33,838 bases of DNA from JABDDM01 sp038240295 (GTDB lineage: Bacteria; Bacteroidota; Ignavibacteria; Palsa-1295), in NCBI GenBank assembly GCA_038240295.1, contig JBBSDW010000014.1, forward strand, positions 1 to 33,838, in the 5' to 3' direction. The position numbers and the translations under genes were made by a program. The notes under the pieces were generated by a model, which did not search any database, was not told the DNA's origin, and saw nothing but the letters and a program-made list of their open reading frames with translations. Of this stretch, positions 23,072-31,868 are shown one piece after another; within the stretch, counting starts at the first letter, position 1; each line of letters starts with the position of its first letter.

Positions 23072-24193
23072 TCAATCGACAAGCATGAATTGCTTGCCAG
23101 CAAGCTGGCGAACCACACTCTTGAATTCAAGCTGAAGAAGGTGTACGAGCATATCCTGAACTTCAATCTCGGCGCGCTCGGAAAGCACATCGATCTGCAG
23201 CGGCTCCGCAGCCGATTCCAACACCGAGACGATCTTATTCTCGAACAACGATAGATCGGTGCGAATGGGCCGTTGCTTAGCCCGAATTGGCCGATCCCGA
23301 ACGATCCATCCCATATCGAGCAGAAGGTCACTCGCCGAACGAACAAGCTTTGCGCGGCTTTCGCGGATAAGCATGTTCGTACCGGCACTCATCGATCTAC
23401 CTAAATCCCCGGGAACAGCAAATACTTCACGGTTTTGATCGAGTGCGAGCGAGGCCGTGATCATCGAGCCCCCTTTTTCATCGCTTTCGATAACGAGCAC
23501 TCCGTGAGATAGACCACTGACGATACGATTTCGCCAGGGAAAATTCTTGGCGTCCGGTGGGGCACCGAGTGGTAACTCGGAGACAACGACGCCTGAACCG
23601 TTTTCGACCAATTCCTGAGCGAACTGCTTATTGTTGGCCGGATAGATAATATCGATGCCCGAGCCGAGCACGGCGACCGTCTTGCCGCATGCCTCAACAG
23701 CAGCCCGGTGAGCGATCGTATCGACCCCTCGAGCAAAGCCGCTAACGATCGTCACCCGCTCGCGCACAAGTTCTTCCGAAAAGGTATGCGCGACCCGTTT
23801 GCCATAGTCGGTCACTTTTCTACTACCAATGACGGCAACGGCGCGTTCGGGTGCAAGTAGATTCGCATCGCCCTGAACGTAGAGCAATGCCGGCGGATCA
23901 TAGATCGATCGGAGCTGCTCGGGATAGAGATCGTCGAAAAAGGTGACGATCTGCTGATCGTCTCGAAGCGAGGCAATCTGGCGATCAGCCATTTCGAGGC
24001 TTGCTTCGCGTTGTTCGACGAGGGTGACGGCAGTCGTTGCACCTACGGCAGGAACTCGCGCGAGGTCGCTGGCGGAGGCTCGAAATGCTCGTTCGGTTTC
24101 GCGAAAATATTCGCGAATGTTGATCAGCCGCCGCGCGCCGACGCCGGTGGCAAAATAGAGGGCGAGATAATATCGCAGTTCCGATTCCCGCAT
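23072..24193 (-). CDS. dprA: DNA-processing protein DprA
   Basis: 373 residues. An N-terminal helical, SAM-like region (~1-70, with RVPAVGATTAVTLVEQ) precedes the Rossmann-like DprA/Smf domain (~85-300). Signature motifs are AVIGSRKVTDYGKRVA, IVSGFARGVDTIAHRAAVEA, TVAVLGSGIDIIYPANN, FPWRNRIVSGLSHGVLVIES and KGGSMITASLALDQNREVFA, with VPGDLGRSMSAGTN closing the fold. A winged-helix-like C-terminal domain (~310-373) is present. DprA loads RecA on incoming single-stranded DNA during natural transformation and is also widespread in non-competent species. It lies 19 bp after the enoyl-CoA hydratase gene. Confidence 0.97.
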   Translation of the reverse strand: MRESELRYYLALYFATGVGARRLINIREYFRETERAFRASASDLARVPAVGATTAVTLVEQREASLEMADRQIASLRDDQQIVTFFDDLYPEQLRSIYDPPALLYVQGDANLLAPERAVAVIGSRKVTDYGKRVAHTFSEELVRERVTIVSGFARGVDTIAHRAAVEACGKTVAVLGSGIDIIYPANNKQFAQELVENGSGVVVSELPLGAPPDAKNFPWRNRIVSGLSHGVLVIESDEKGGSMITASLALDQNREVFAVPGDLGRSMSAGTNMLIRESRAKLVRSASDLLLDMGWIVRDRPIRAKQRPIRTDLSLFENKIVSVLESAAEPLQIDVLSERAEIEVQDMLVHLLQLEFKSVVRQLAGKQFMLVD

Positions 24194-24212
24194 CAGGATC
24201 GATCGATAAAAG

Positions 24213-25019
24213 TTATTTACCTAAAAAGAGAGGCTTACGTTTTTCCAGGAAGGCGGTGGTCCCTTCATGGAAATCGGCAGTTGTTGTCAATGACCCGAAA
24301 TGACCTGCCTCTCGATCGAGACCTTCTTCAAGCGTTTCATCGATCCCGGCGAATACACATTCGAGAGCGGCCTGAATAGCAAGCGGAGCTTTTTCTGCGA
24401 TCTGTACACCGATCGCACGAGCGGTCGTTAGCAATTCTGACGCAGGCACTACTCGAGAGACCAGACCCTGGGCGAAAGCTTCCGAAGCGTTTATCATTCG
24501 GCCTGTTAAAATCAGATCGGCTGCGAGCGTTCTTCCAACGACGCGTGTCAGTCGCTGCGTACCGCCATATCCTGGAATGATACCGAGATTGACCTCCGGC
24601 TGACCAAATTTTGCAGGTTCAGCACAAATACGAATGTGACAGGCCAGCGCAAGTTCGCAACCACCGCCAAGAGCGAACCCATTGATCGCCGCGATAAAGG
24701 GTTTGGTTGAGGATTCGATCATGTTGAAGACATCCTGACCCTTCTCTGCAAACTCTCGTCCGTTCTCACGGTCATTGAGAGCTGCCAATTCCGATATGTC
24801 GGCGCCTGCGACAAAAGCCTTCTCACCCGAGCCCGTGACGATTATCGCACGAACGTCATCCAATGCGATGAGAATGGTGAGAATCTGGCGAAGGTCGTCA
24901 AAGACTTTCGCACTCAATGCATTAAGCTTATCCGGGCGGTTGATTACGATCTCGGCTACATGATCGCTAACGGTTACGAGGAGCGTCTCATAACTTTGAC
25001 TCGCTTGATTTGTCGACAT
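24213..25019 (-). CDS. Enoyl-CoA hydratase/isomerase family protein
   Basis: 268 residues from ATG 25019. The crotonase fold is complete: INRPDKLNALSAKVFDDL (~26-43), the oxyanion-hole segments AFVAGADISEL (~68-78) and NGFALGGGCELAL (~113-125), and the catalytic pair Glu122 (GGGCE) and Glu142 (FGQPEVNLGIIPGYGGTQRL), 20 residues apart as in mitochondrial enoyl-CoA hydratase. It would hydrate 2-enoyl-CoA in beta-oxidation or a related acyl-CoA pathway. No other fatty-acid degradation gene is near; its place between lpxD and dprA looks like operon hitch-hiking. Exact substrate unknown. Confidence 0.94.
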   Translation of the reverse strand: MSTNQASQSYETLLVTVSDHVAEIVINRPDKLNALSAKVFDDLRQILTILIALDDVRAIIVTGSGEKAFVAGADISELAALNDRENGREFAEKGQDVFNMIESSTKPFIAAINGFALGGGCELALACHIRICAEPAKFGQPEVNLGIIPGYGGTQRLTRVVGRTLAADLILTGRMINASEAFAQGLVSRVVPASELLTTARAIGVQIAEKAPLAIQAALECVFAGIDETLEEGLDREAGHFGSLTTTADFHEGTTAFLEKRKPLFLGK

Positions 25020-25063
25020 CGAATGTGATTCCAAATAAGTGCGAAGGGAAATTATGCGTGCGC

Positions 25064-26113
25064 TTATGCGGGGGCTTCGTGCTCGGCTACCAACTCTTCG
25101 AGGCGTTTGACTCGTTCGGCCAATTCAGGCAACGACCGGATCACGCCTTCAAGTCGTAAGGCATCGCGGTGATTCTTTGCCGGGCTGCCGAAGTACGTAC
25201 CGGCTTTGACGAGCGATTTGGAAACACCTGACTGAGCACCCACGATCACATTCGAGACCGTTTGAATATGCCCGACGATCCCGACCTGCCCCGCAATAAT
25301 ATTTTGCGAACCGAGCGTCGTTGATCCGCTGATACCAGCCTGCGCTGCGATCACCGTGTTTTCGCCAACCTCGACATTGTGTGCGATCTGAATAAGATTA
25401 TCAAGTTTCGCGCCTTTTCTGATGCGCGTTTCGGCAACGGTTGCTCTGTCGATGGTAGTGTTAGCGCCGATCTCCACGCGGTCTTCGATCACAACGCGTC
25501 CGACCTGCGGGATCTTTTTGTACGATCCATCGCCCATCGGTACATACCCGAAGCCGTCGAAACCGATGATCGAACCCGCACCGATCACGACATCGTCACC
25601 GATTACAATGTGATCATAGATAACAGCGTTCGGGTGAATCACTGTTCGGTTGCCGATCGTGGTGTTCGGACCGATATAAACACCTGGAAATATCTGAGAG
25701 TCTTCGCCGATTGATACGCCTTCGGAAATCGTCGAATGGGGGCCCACACGGACGGAGTTCGCAAGTTTGGCTGATTCGTGAATCGCTGCACGTTTGTCGA
25801 TTCCCGCTTCGAGCAGGGGTGATCGCTCGCCGAAGATCTCGAGGGTTTTCGCAAATGCTTCGTAAGGACTCCTGACCCTTATGAGGGCAGGAAGTTTGAG
25901 TTCGAAGGCTTGCGGCAAAGTCAGGTATTCGCTGACGATAACTGCAGTGGCCTTCGTCGTCAGGAGATAACGCTCATAGTGAGGGTTGCCAATGAAGCTT
26001 ACTCCGCCGGCGTTTCCATCTTCGATCGCCATCGGATGGGTTAGCTCCTCAGTGCCAGTCGCATTATCGATCGCAACCGCATCCAACCGTGTCGCCAGTT
26101 CTTTGATATTCAT
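25064..26113 (-). CDS. lpxD: UDP-3-O-(3-hydroxyacyl)glucosamine N-acyltransferase
   Basis: 349 residues. A small N-terminal uridine-binding domain (~1-100, with GGVSFIGNPHYERYL) is followed by a left-handed beta-helix (~105-325) and a C-terminal helix (VIRSLPELAERVKRLEELVA). The catalytic histidine is His245 in LIQIAHNVEVGENTVIAAQA. It adds the second 3-hydroxyacyl chain in lipid A synthesis, acting after LpxC. It stands 23 bp downstream of the second skp-like gene, the classical bamA-skp-lpxD order, while lpxA and lpxC-fabZ lie ~7 kb away on the other strand. Confidence 0.97.
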   Translation of the reverse strand: MNIKELATRLDAVAIDNATGTEELTHPMAIEDGNAGGVSFIGNPHYERYLLTTKATAVIVSEYLTLPQAFELKLPALIRVRSPYEAFAKTLEIFGERSPLLEAGIDKRAAIHESAKLANSVRVGPHSTISEGVSIGEDSQIFPGVYIGPNTTIGNRTVIHPNAVIYDHIVIGDDVVIGAGSIIGFDGFGYVPMGDGSYKKIPQVGRVVIEDRVEIGANTTIDRATVAETRIRKGAKLDNLIQIAHNVEVGENTVIAAQAGISGSTTLGSQNIIAGQVGIVGHIQTVSNVIVGAQSGVSKSLVKAGTYFGSPAKNHRDALRLEGVIRSLPELAERVKRLEELVAEHEAPA

Positions 26114-26136
26114 TTTTGTCTCAGCAATTTGATGAG

Positions 26137-26889
26137 TTAATGCACTGGAGGCGTGACCGGCGGAACACCTCCGTTCGGTACGATGGGCTGCTGCTTCGAA
26201 GGATCGGTTGGTGAATTGGGCATATTCGGTTTTCCGGGCTGAGAGTTCGGATTCTGTCCGTTCATCGCCGGTTGCTCGTTGAGTGGCGGCTGACCATTTG
26301 CTGGAGGCGTTCTCTGCCCATTCGGGTTGCTGATAAGCGGTTGCGTTAATGCGTCGGTGTCGAGATTGAGTTTGTGGGCGACAACAAGTGTGATGTCATA
26401 TTTTGCGTTCGCATAGAGCATCGTAACGTCGCGGGCACTGCGATCGATCACGTAATCATAGTTACCCTCGCGAGCGACTTCTTCGATCGCTTTGCTCAGC
26501 TTGTCGTACGCCGGCTTCATTAATTGTGCCTGCTGACTGTAGAGCTCGCCATTGGTGCCATATTTCTCCTGCTTGAAATCGTCAAGTTTTTTTCGGAGAT
26601 TTTGGAGGTCGACTTCGAAGGCGGTGCGCTCGGCATCGGTCATGATAAGTTTTCGGCGTTCGAATTCCTGCGATTTCCGATTGTACTCGTTCTGAATATC
26701 ATCCGCATCATGGGTCCATTGCCCGACGAGCTGGCTTAATCGAGTCTCGGCATCGACAGCTTCAGGCATACGCTTCAAAATTTTCGCAGCATCGATATAG
26801 GCCGTCTTGGTTTGTGCAACACTTTCGCCAACACCCATTCCCGCGAGCGGCAGAAGCAGAAGAAGCCAGAGGAACAGTTTACGTATCAT
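26137..26889 (-). CDS. OmpH/Skp-family periplasmic chaperone with proline/asparagine-rich tail
   Basis: 250 residues. The signal peptide MIRKLFLWLLLLLPLAGMGV has cleavage near SVAQT. An OmpH/Skp domain (~25-172) begins KTAYIDAAKILKRMPEAVDA, has long charged helices (FEVDLQNLRKKLDDFKQE) and ends at NYDYVIDRSARDVTMLYANA, a typical Skp strand. The last ~65 residues are low complexity, rich in Pro, Asn, Gln and Gly (GQRTPPANGQPPLNEQPAM), and are not part of the fold. Skp trimers hold unfolded outer-membrane proteins for BamA. It follows the first skp-like gene by ~140 bp and precedes lpxD by 23 bp. Confidence 0.9.
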   Translation of the reverse strand: MIRKLFLWLLLLLPLAGMGVGESVAQTKTAYIDAAKILKRMPEAVDAETRLSQLVGQWTHDADDIQNEYNRKSQEFERRKLIMTDAERTAFEVDLQNLRKKLDDFKQEKYGTNGELYSQQAQLMKPAYDKLSKAIEEVAREGNYDYVIDRSARDVTMLYANAKYDITLVVAHKLNLDTDALTQPLISNPNGQRTPPANGQPPLNEQPAMNGQNPNSQPGKPNMPNSPTDPSKQQPIVPNGGVPPVTPPVH

Positions 26890-26937
26890 GATGGGTCGAT
26901 AATGAATGGCTCGCTGTGGCTGACATTGGTATAAAGA

Positions 26938-27014
26938 GAAAGCGCGCCGTTACTATAAACGAACGCGCTTTCCAAAAATGCCCGCAAGTTGCACCTCCGG
27001 TGCTGGAACCGGAG
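26938..27014 (-). other. Hairpins between the two skp-like genes
   Basis: GAAAGCGCG (26938-26946 region) pairs with CGCGCTTTC (26964-26972 region) across a 17-nt loop, and CTCCGGT (26995-27001) pairs with ACCGGAG (27008-27014). On the minus strand the first is followed by TCTCTTTAT, a weak T-tract. They may attenuate or stabilise the bamA-skp message between the two skp-like genes; not a strong terminator. Confidence 0.45.
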
Positions 27015-27030
27015 CGGAACAACCGCTAAC

Positions 27031-27549
27031 TTACTTACCTGATTTGAGGTAGTCGGTCAGCTTCTGCGTGATATCGATCGCGCCATCGGAATTGAGGACG
27101 CTGTTCTTATCCAGAACGAGTACGTACTTATCTTTCTTGACGATCGCAGAGATCGCAAGTTTGACCTTGTCGAAGATCGGCTGAAGAATTGTCTGCTGGT
27201 CGTGGGCAAGTTCGCCATCCTGGCCGAACTTTGAATCGCGAAACTTGATCATCTGGTCTTGCATGCCAGCTAATTCCTGATTTGCAGCGTCCTTGCGCTC
27301 AGGCGTCATCGTGTCGAGCACTTTCTTATAAGTATCGGCCTTGCTCTGCATGGCAACCTGCATCATCTGGAGTGAATCCTGCCAGGACTTCTGAATTGCC
27401 TGAATGCGCGCGTTCGCTGTCTGCGTCTCCGGCATTGAACTCAGGACTTCGCGTGAATCGATCACTGCGATCTTTTGTGCATGTGCGGTAATGTTCAAGG
27501 CCATCATCATCGCCAAAACTGCAAGCGCACGAACGGTCAATTGTTTCAT
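27031..27549 (-). CDS. skp: OmpH/Skp-family periplasmic chaperone
   Basis: 172 residues, the normal length for Skp. The signal peptide MKQLTVRALAVLAMMMALNI has cleavage after AHA. The core starts QKIAVIDSREVLSSMPETQT, followed by the long helical arm (LQMMQVAMQSKADTYKKVLD) and the C-terminal strand KDKYVLVLDKNSVLN. It should form the trimeric chaperone that delivers nascent outer-membrane proteins. It lies 134 bp downstream of bamA and upstream of a second, tailed paralogue. Confidence 0.92.
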   Translation of the reverse strand: MKQLTVRALAVLAMMMALNITAHAQKIAVIDSREVLSSMPETQTANARIQAIQKSWQDSLQMMQVAMQSKADTYKKVLDTMTPERKDAANQELAGMQDQMIKFRDSKFGQDGELAHDQQTILQPIFDKVKLAISAIVKKDKYVLVLDKNSVLNSDGAIDITQKLTDYLKSGK

Positions 27550-27683
27550 AGAATGTTTTGCTTCCTTCTCAACTAAGTAAATCCAGGTGTCAAAAACAGG
27601 GTGGCGACCCCTCCTTTAGAGGTCAGCACCGTAAAAGTGTGGCGGCTCGTAAAAAATTCCGACTTCGTCTGGATGCCCTGACT

Positions 27684-30128
27684 TTAGAATCCCTTCCCAA
27701 ACTGGAAATGGGTGTGCCATCCGCTCGGCGCACCAAAGGCATGGATGCTGTCAAAGCCATAGCCAAAGTCGATACCGATCAAGCCAACGGCCGGAACCTG
27801 CACACGTGCACCTACGCCCAAGGCACGCTTGAGGGTGAACGGATCGGAGTGCGAGAAATCGGTCCAGACATTTCCAGCCTCGGCAAAGCCAAGCAGGTAA
27901 AATGGAATGGGCTCGAGCGAGATCACAAAACGAAGTTCGGCGACATAGCGCATATAGGCAAGGCCTCCTTCGACAAGGGTGCTTCCACCTAACTGGTTGA
28001 TCCCGATCGAGGCATCGTCGTATCCGCGAAGCGCGATCGTATAGAAGCCGGTTGCAAGCCCGGAGCCGCCCATTGTAAAGCGCTCGGTTGGCGGAACGTA
28101 GGGATGATTTCCAACGCCTCCAAGTTGTCCGACATCGGCAGTTGTCGCGAGTACAAGTTTATTTGAGCCGCCATAGGCCAGCAGTGGCGTGTAGAAACGC
28201 ATGAAGAGTCCGTTCTTAAAGTAGTTCGCCGGTTCGTTCGGCGAGACACTTGGAATCGGTAAATAACCAATTCGACTCAATAATGTGAATTCCGAACCGG
28301 TCGTCGGAAACACAGGATTATCAGTCGAGACGCGCGAGATGCTTTGTTCGAAGCTGATTTCGTCGTGGATTCCTGCGGTATAAATTCCGCCTCCATTGGT
28401 AATATCGGAGTGCTGCCCGAGCAGTGTCCATTTGATGCTAAAAAAGTCGTCGGGGAATTTGAGACGGCGGCCAAGCGTGAGCGTAGCTCCCGTGCGATCG
28501 ACGGTATATTGATATGCGTAGTGGACGCTGTAAATACTCGCGCCAAGCAGCGTGGGATGCTGGAAGAGCCACGGCTCCGTAAAACTCAGCGAAATATTTC
28601 GATACGATTGCTGGCCGAACTCTGCCGTCACCGACAGCACCTGCCCTCCACCACCATGCAGTGGATCGGACATGTCAAAATTATTGAACGAGACACCGAC
28701 CGAGCCCGTCAGTCCCAGCGAACCGCCATATCCGACCGACGCATTGAATGTATCGCTCGAGCGTTCTTCGACATTGTAGCTCACATCGACATCGGTCGCA
28801 TCTGGCTGCATTTTCACATCGGGTGTCAGCTTTTCCTGATTAAAATAATTTAGCTGGGCGATCTGACGGATCGACCGAATGATCGCTGCGCGGCTGAACA
28901 CGTCGCCAGGACGTGTAAAAAGCTCTCGACGAACTACAAATTCTTTCGTCTTCGTATTTCCCTGTACGTCGACAAACCGGAAGAAGTGCTGCTTGCCTTC
29001 CTGGATCCGAAGCGTCAGGTCGATCGAATCTGCGGCAACGACCGATTCCTCTTTCGTAATATTAACGACGTAGCCTCGATCGTAATAAAGCGAGCCGACA
29101 TCATTAAAGTCGGGCGTCGGTCCGCGCATGTTCTGATCGAACTTCTCGATGTTGTAAATATCTCCTTTATGGAAGCCAAGATGGTCGCGAACGTCCTGCG
29201 CCGTGAAAACCTCGTTACCGACGATCGCGATGTTCCGCACCTTATACTGCGGACCCTCGTATACGTGAATGAGAATATTGAGATCATTGACATTCGAAAC
29301 CCAGATCGAATCGCCGAGCACCGTCGCATCGCGATAACCATGCGACTGATAGTAGGCGACGAGATGCTTGAGATCTTCATCGAATTTCTTGCTGTCAAAG
29401 CTTCCGCTCGTAAAGAGCTTGTACCAGCGCTTTTCATGTGTCTCTTCGAGCGCCCCACGAAGGTCGGCTGAGGGCACTTTGATATTGCCCGTAAAGTCGA
29501 TATGCCGGACCGTCACCTCAGAGCCTTCATTGATCGTAAGGAGAAGATCGCTGTTATTCGAATCAAGGGTTGAACGAACCTGACTCAGCTGAACGTCGGC
29601 GAAGTGATATCCTTCTTTTTCGTAGAGCGCTTTTACGCGGCGCTTTGCCTCATCCAGCTCCCACGGACGAAGAAACTGATACTGATGGACCGCGAGTGCT
29701 TTTTCAATCTCGGCGTTCTTGATCTCTTTGTTACCCGTGATCGTCACCACATTCATACGGGGGAACTGTGTGACTTTGATCGTCAAAAAGATGCCGATCG
29801 TACCATCGGTCTGTTGAATTTCCTTCTCGACGACGATCTGCACATCGGAATAAATGCTTTCATTCCAAAGCTGCTGAACGGCACGGCGAGTTTCGTCGCT
29901 TGGATAGGTGATCTTTTCTCCTTTATAGAGTCCTGCCTGACCGATGATCGTCTCACCCGAGCCGGTGGTATTGCCCTCGACAGAAATGCCGAGGATCGTA
30001 TACTGTTGCTCAGCAGGAGGTTTTGCCGAGAGCGGCGAAGATCCCCCGGAAGTGGCCTGCGCCTGCGACTGGCGCGTAACAAACAAGAGTGAAACAACGG
30101 CCAGCGTCGTTAGAAACCAAAGGCGCAT
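27684..30128 (-). CDS. bamA: Outer-membrane protein assembly factor BamA
   Basis: 814 residues from ATG 30128, where the signal peptide MRLWFLTTLAVVSLLFVTRQ begins (the frame is open further upstream, without a signal). POTRA domains fill ~45-430: examples are PRMNVVTITGNKEIKNAEIE, VRHIDFTGNIKVPSADLRGA, VRNIAIVGNEVFTAQDVRDH and FRFVDVQGNTKTKEFVVRRE. The 16-stranded Omp85 barrel covers ~460-814, with the conserved SFTEPWLF strand and the GGSGLATGFYTIALRGYDD region, which resembles the lid-lock loop. It ends in Phe (FQFGKGF). It inserts barrels such as those encoded here. It is upstream of two skp-like genes and lpxD, and downstream of a CorC-like gene with a 231-bp gap. Confidence 0.97.
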   Translation of the reverse strand: MRLWFLTTLAVVSLLFVTRQSQAQATSGGSSPLSAKPPAEQQYTILGISVEGNTTGSGETIIGQAGLYKGEKITYPSDETRRAVQQLWNESIYSDVQIVVEKEIQQTDGTIGIFLTIKVTQFPRMNVVTITGNKEIKNAEIEKALAVHQYQFLRPWELDEAKRRVKALYEKEGYHFADVQLSQVRSTLDSNNSDLLLTINEGSEVTVRHIDFTGNIKVPSADLRGALEETHEKRWYKLFTSGSFDSKKFDEDLKHLVAYYQSHGYRDATVLGDSIWVSNVNDLNILIHVYEGPQYKVRNIAIVGNEVFTAQDVRDHLGFHKGDIYNIEKFDQNMRGPTPDFNDVGSLYYDRGYVVNITKEESVVAADSIDLTLRIQEGKQHFFRFVDVQGNTKTKEFVVRRELFTRPGDVFSRAAIIRSIRQIAQLNYFNQEKLTPDVKMQPDATDVDVSYNVEERSSDTFNASVGYGGSLGLTGSVGVSFNNFDMSDPLHGGGGQVLSVTAEFGQQSYRNISLSFTEPWLFQHPTLLGASIYSVHYAYQYTVDRTGATLTLGRRLKFPDDFFSIKWTLLGQHSDITNGGGIYTAGIHDEISFEQSISRVSTDNPVFPTTGSEFTLLSRIGYLPIPSVSPNEPANYFKNGLFMRFYTPLLAYGGSNKLVLATTADVGQLGGVGNHPYVPPTERFTMGGSGLATGFYTIALRGYDDASIGINQLGGSTLVEGGLAYMRYVAELRFVISLEPIPFYLLGFAEAGNVWTDFSHSDPFTLKRALGVGARVQVPAVGLIGIDFGYGFDSIHAFGAPSGWHTHFQFGKGF

Positions 30129-30359
30129 CAGAAAGAAAATTCGGTGATCGGTGCGTAAAAGAACTGCTCTACGGTGCAAGATGCCGGTAAGAAGCCGGTA
30201 CGGAAGCCGTATTCGCCCACTCAGATACGGCATTGCAGGGCAAAGAGTTGCGCTTCCCCGCTTAATTTTTAGTCAGAAAGCCAAAATGAGGATTTCGAGA
30301 TTCGGCCGCCGGGCAGCGTCTGGCTTCTTTCTGAACTTCCGGCCAGGCAGACTCGCGCC
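30129..30359. other. Intergenic stretch between bamA and the CorC-like gene
   Basis: 231 bp with no convincing ORF and no TAnnTTTG match on the minus strand. GCCGTAT (30206-30212) and ATACGGC (30225-30231) can form a 7-bp hairpin upstream of bamA. The bamA promoter must lie here or upstream of the CorC-like gene. Confidence 0.4.
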
Positions 30360-31712
30360 CTAAGGAAGTGCCGTTACCGGTACGTGTTCGATCTTGATCT
30401 GCTGGAGTTTATGCCGGGTTTTTCGCGTGACCGTGAATTTAAGCGCGTTCGCCTGCGCGGAGTCCCCAATATTTGGAATGCGTCCGGCGATCTTCTGCAC
30501 GTAACCTGAGATCGTCTGATATTCGGCACTCTCCTCGAGCATGCCGAATTTCTCACCATACTTCTCATTGAATTCCGAGACATTCATCGTTGCGATCACA
30601 TACAGTACGTCACCGATCTCGATCACATCACGTTCCTCGAGACTATCGGATTCATCGCGTATTTCGCCGACAAGTTCTTCGAGCAGGTCCTCGAGCGTCA
30701 CGATCCCTTCGGTGCCACCATGCTCGCTGACGACAACCGCCATGTGATTGCTCGTTCGCTGGAATTCGACGAGCAACGAAGAAATGCGCTGCGTTTCGCT
30801 CACGACGATCGCAGGCTTTACCGCACGCAGCAGTACCGAAATAAATTCTTTGCTTGCCTGCTGGCTTGGTGCGCTTAGCCGCTCGAGTTGCGCAATATCG
30901 CCAAGTAACCGCTTGACATTGAGAATTCCGGTGATCGCGTCGATCGAGTCGGAAAAGACCGGCAGCCGGGAAAAACCTTCATGTTCGATGATCCGCATGA
31001 TCTCGCGCGGTTCTGCATCGAGATCGATCGCTATCACGTTTGAACGATGCACCATTACTTCACGAACGGTCGTCTCACGGAATCCGAAGAGCGACTGGAT
31101 CATGTCGGATTCTTCTTCGTTGACGGCGCCGGAGAGTTCGGATTCCATGATCATCGTACGAAGCTCTTCACGCGTGTGCCCTTCCGAGCCGCCAACCTGA
31201 GGAATGCCAAGAATTTTTAACGCGGCACCGACAAGCATATTGAGAAACCAGATGAGCGGTCTGAAGGCTCGGTAAAAGAACATGAGCGGTCTGGCAATGC
31301 GAAGCGCGACCTTACGCTCGGAAGTGATCGCAAGCGATTTCGGGATCTGTTCGCCGATGACGATATGAAAGGAAGTAAGGATGATGAATCCGACAGCAAA
31401 GCTGATCGAAAAAACCACCGTCGGACTCGCTGGAATCAATTGAAACGCCGGAAGCAGCAAGCGCGCCATGAGTGGTTCGCCGATCCATCCTAAACCAAGA
31501 CTCGAAAGGGTGATGCCGACCTGGGTGGCGCTGAGATAGGATTGAAGCCGCGAGAGAATATCGCGCGCCGCACGCGCATCGTCGTCGCCTGCTTTGGCTG
31601 CAGCCTCGATCTGCGTTTTGCGCAGACGTACCATCGCGAACTCTGCCGCGACGAAAAAGCCGTTGAAAGAAATCAGTAATAACGTAATGAAAAGCTGTAG
31701 CGCTGTTCCCAT
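30360..31712 (-). CDS. CNNM/CorC (HlyC)-type membrane protein with CBS domains
   Basis: 450 residues from ATG 31712. The DUF21 membrane domain (~1-190) starts with GTALQLFITLLLISFNGFFV and contains GWIGEPLMARLL and IVIGEQIPKSLA, the family signature. Two CBS motifs follow (~200-330: VREVMVHRSNVIAIDLDAEP and MAVVVSEHGGTEGIVTLEDL). The CorC/HlyC C-terminal domain (~350-440, YVIATMNVSEFNEKYGEKFG) closes the protein. Family members act in Mg/Co efflux or resistance; the hemolysin name is historical. It is divergent from dcd across 156 bp. Confidence 0.93.
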   Translation of the reverse strand: MGTALQLFITLLLISFNGFFVAAEFAMVRLRKTQIEAAAKAGDDDARAARDILSRLQSYLSATQVGITLSSLGLGWIGEPLMARLLLPAFQLIPASPTVVFSISFAVGFIILTSFHIVIGEQIPKSLAITSERKVALRIARPLMFFYRAFRPLIWFLNMLVGAALKILGIPQVGGSEGHTREELRTMIMESELSGAVNEEESDMIQSLFGFRETTVREVMVHRSNVIAIDLDAEPREIMRIIEHEGFSRLPVFSDSIDAITGILNVKRLLGDIAQLERLSAPSQQASKEFISVLLRAVKPAIVVSETQRISSLLVEFQRTSNHMAVVVSEHGGTEGIVTLEDLLEELVGEIRDESDSLEERDVIEIGDVLYVIATMNVSEFNEKYGEKFGMLEESAEYQTISGYVQKIAGRIPNIGDSAQANALKFTVTRKTRHKLQQIKIEHVPVTALP

Positions 31713-31834
31713 AGCTAATGACAAGTCGAGGCGAAGAGGACTCTGATTGCGATCCGCCCCGGATTTGTCGGTATTCCTCCGGTTGTTATCCTAAAATGAA
31801 TGATGTAATCCTCCATGCAAGTATACAGCCAAAA

Positions 31835-31864
31835 TTGGAACGTCGAAGGGAGAAGGTATCTTTG
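31835..31864 (+). promoter_or_regulatory. Bacteroidetes-type promoter of dcd (TTG, 19 bp, TATCTTTG), probably leaderless
   Basis: TTG (31835-31837), a 19-bp spacer and TATCTTTG (31857-31864) match the Bacteroidetes -33/-7 consensus in full. Only CACC separates the -7 element from the ATG at 31869, so the transcript should begin at or within a base or two of the start codon. Confidence 0.75.
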
Positions 31865-31868
31865 CACC

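Noticed and set aside
22875..23075. 66-codon minus-strand frame just after dprA
   Set aside because: It starts with TTG at the dprA stop and falls in the probable promoter and leader region; composition is unconvincing.
31815..31868. N-terminal extension of dCTP deaminase
   Set aside because: The family starts near MILTDKQIL, and the extension is occupied by a full consensus promoter.
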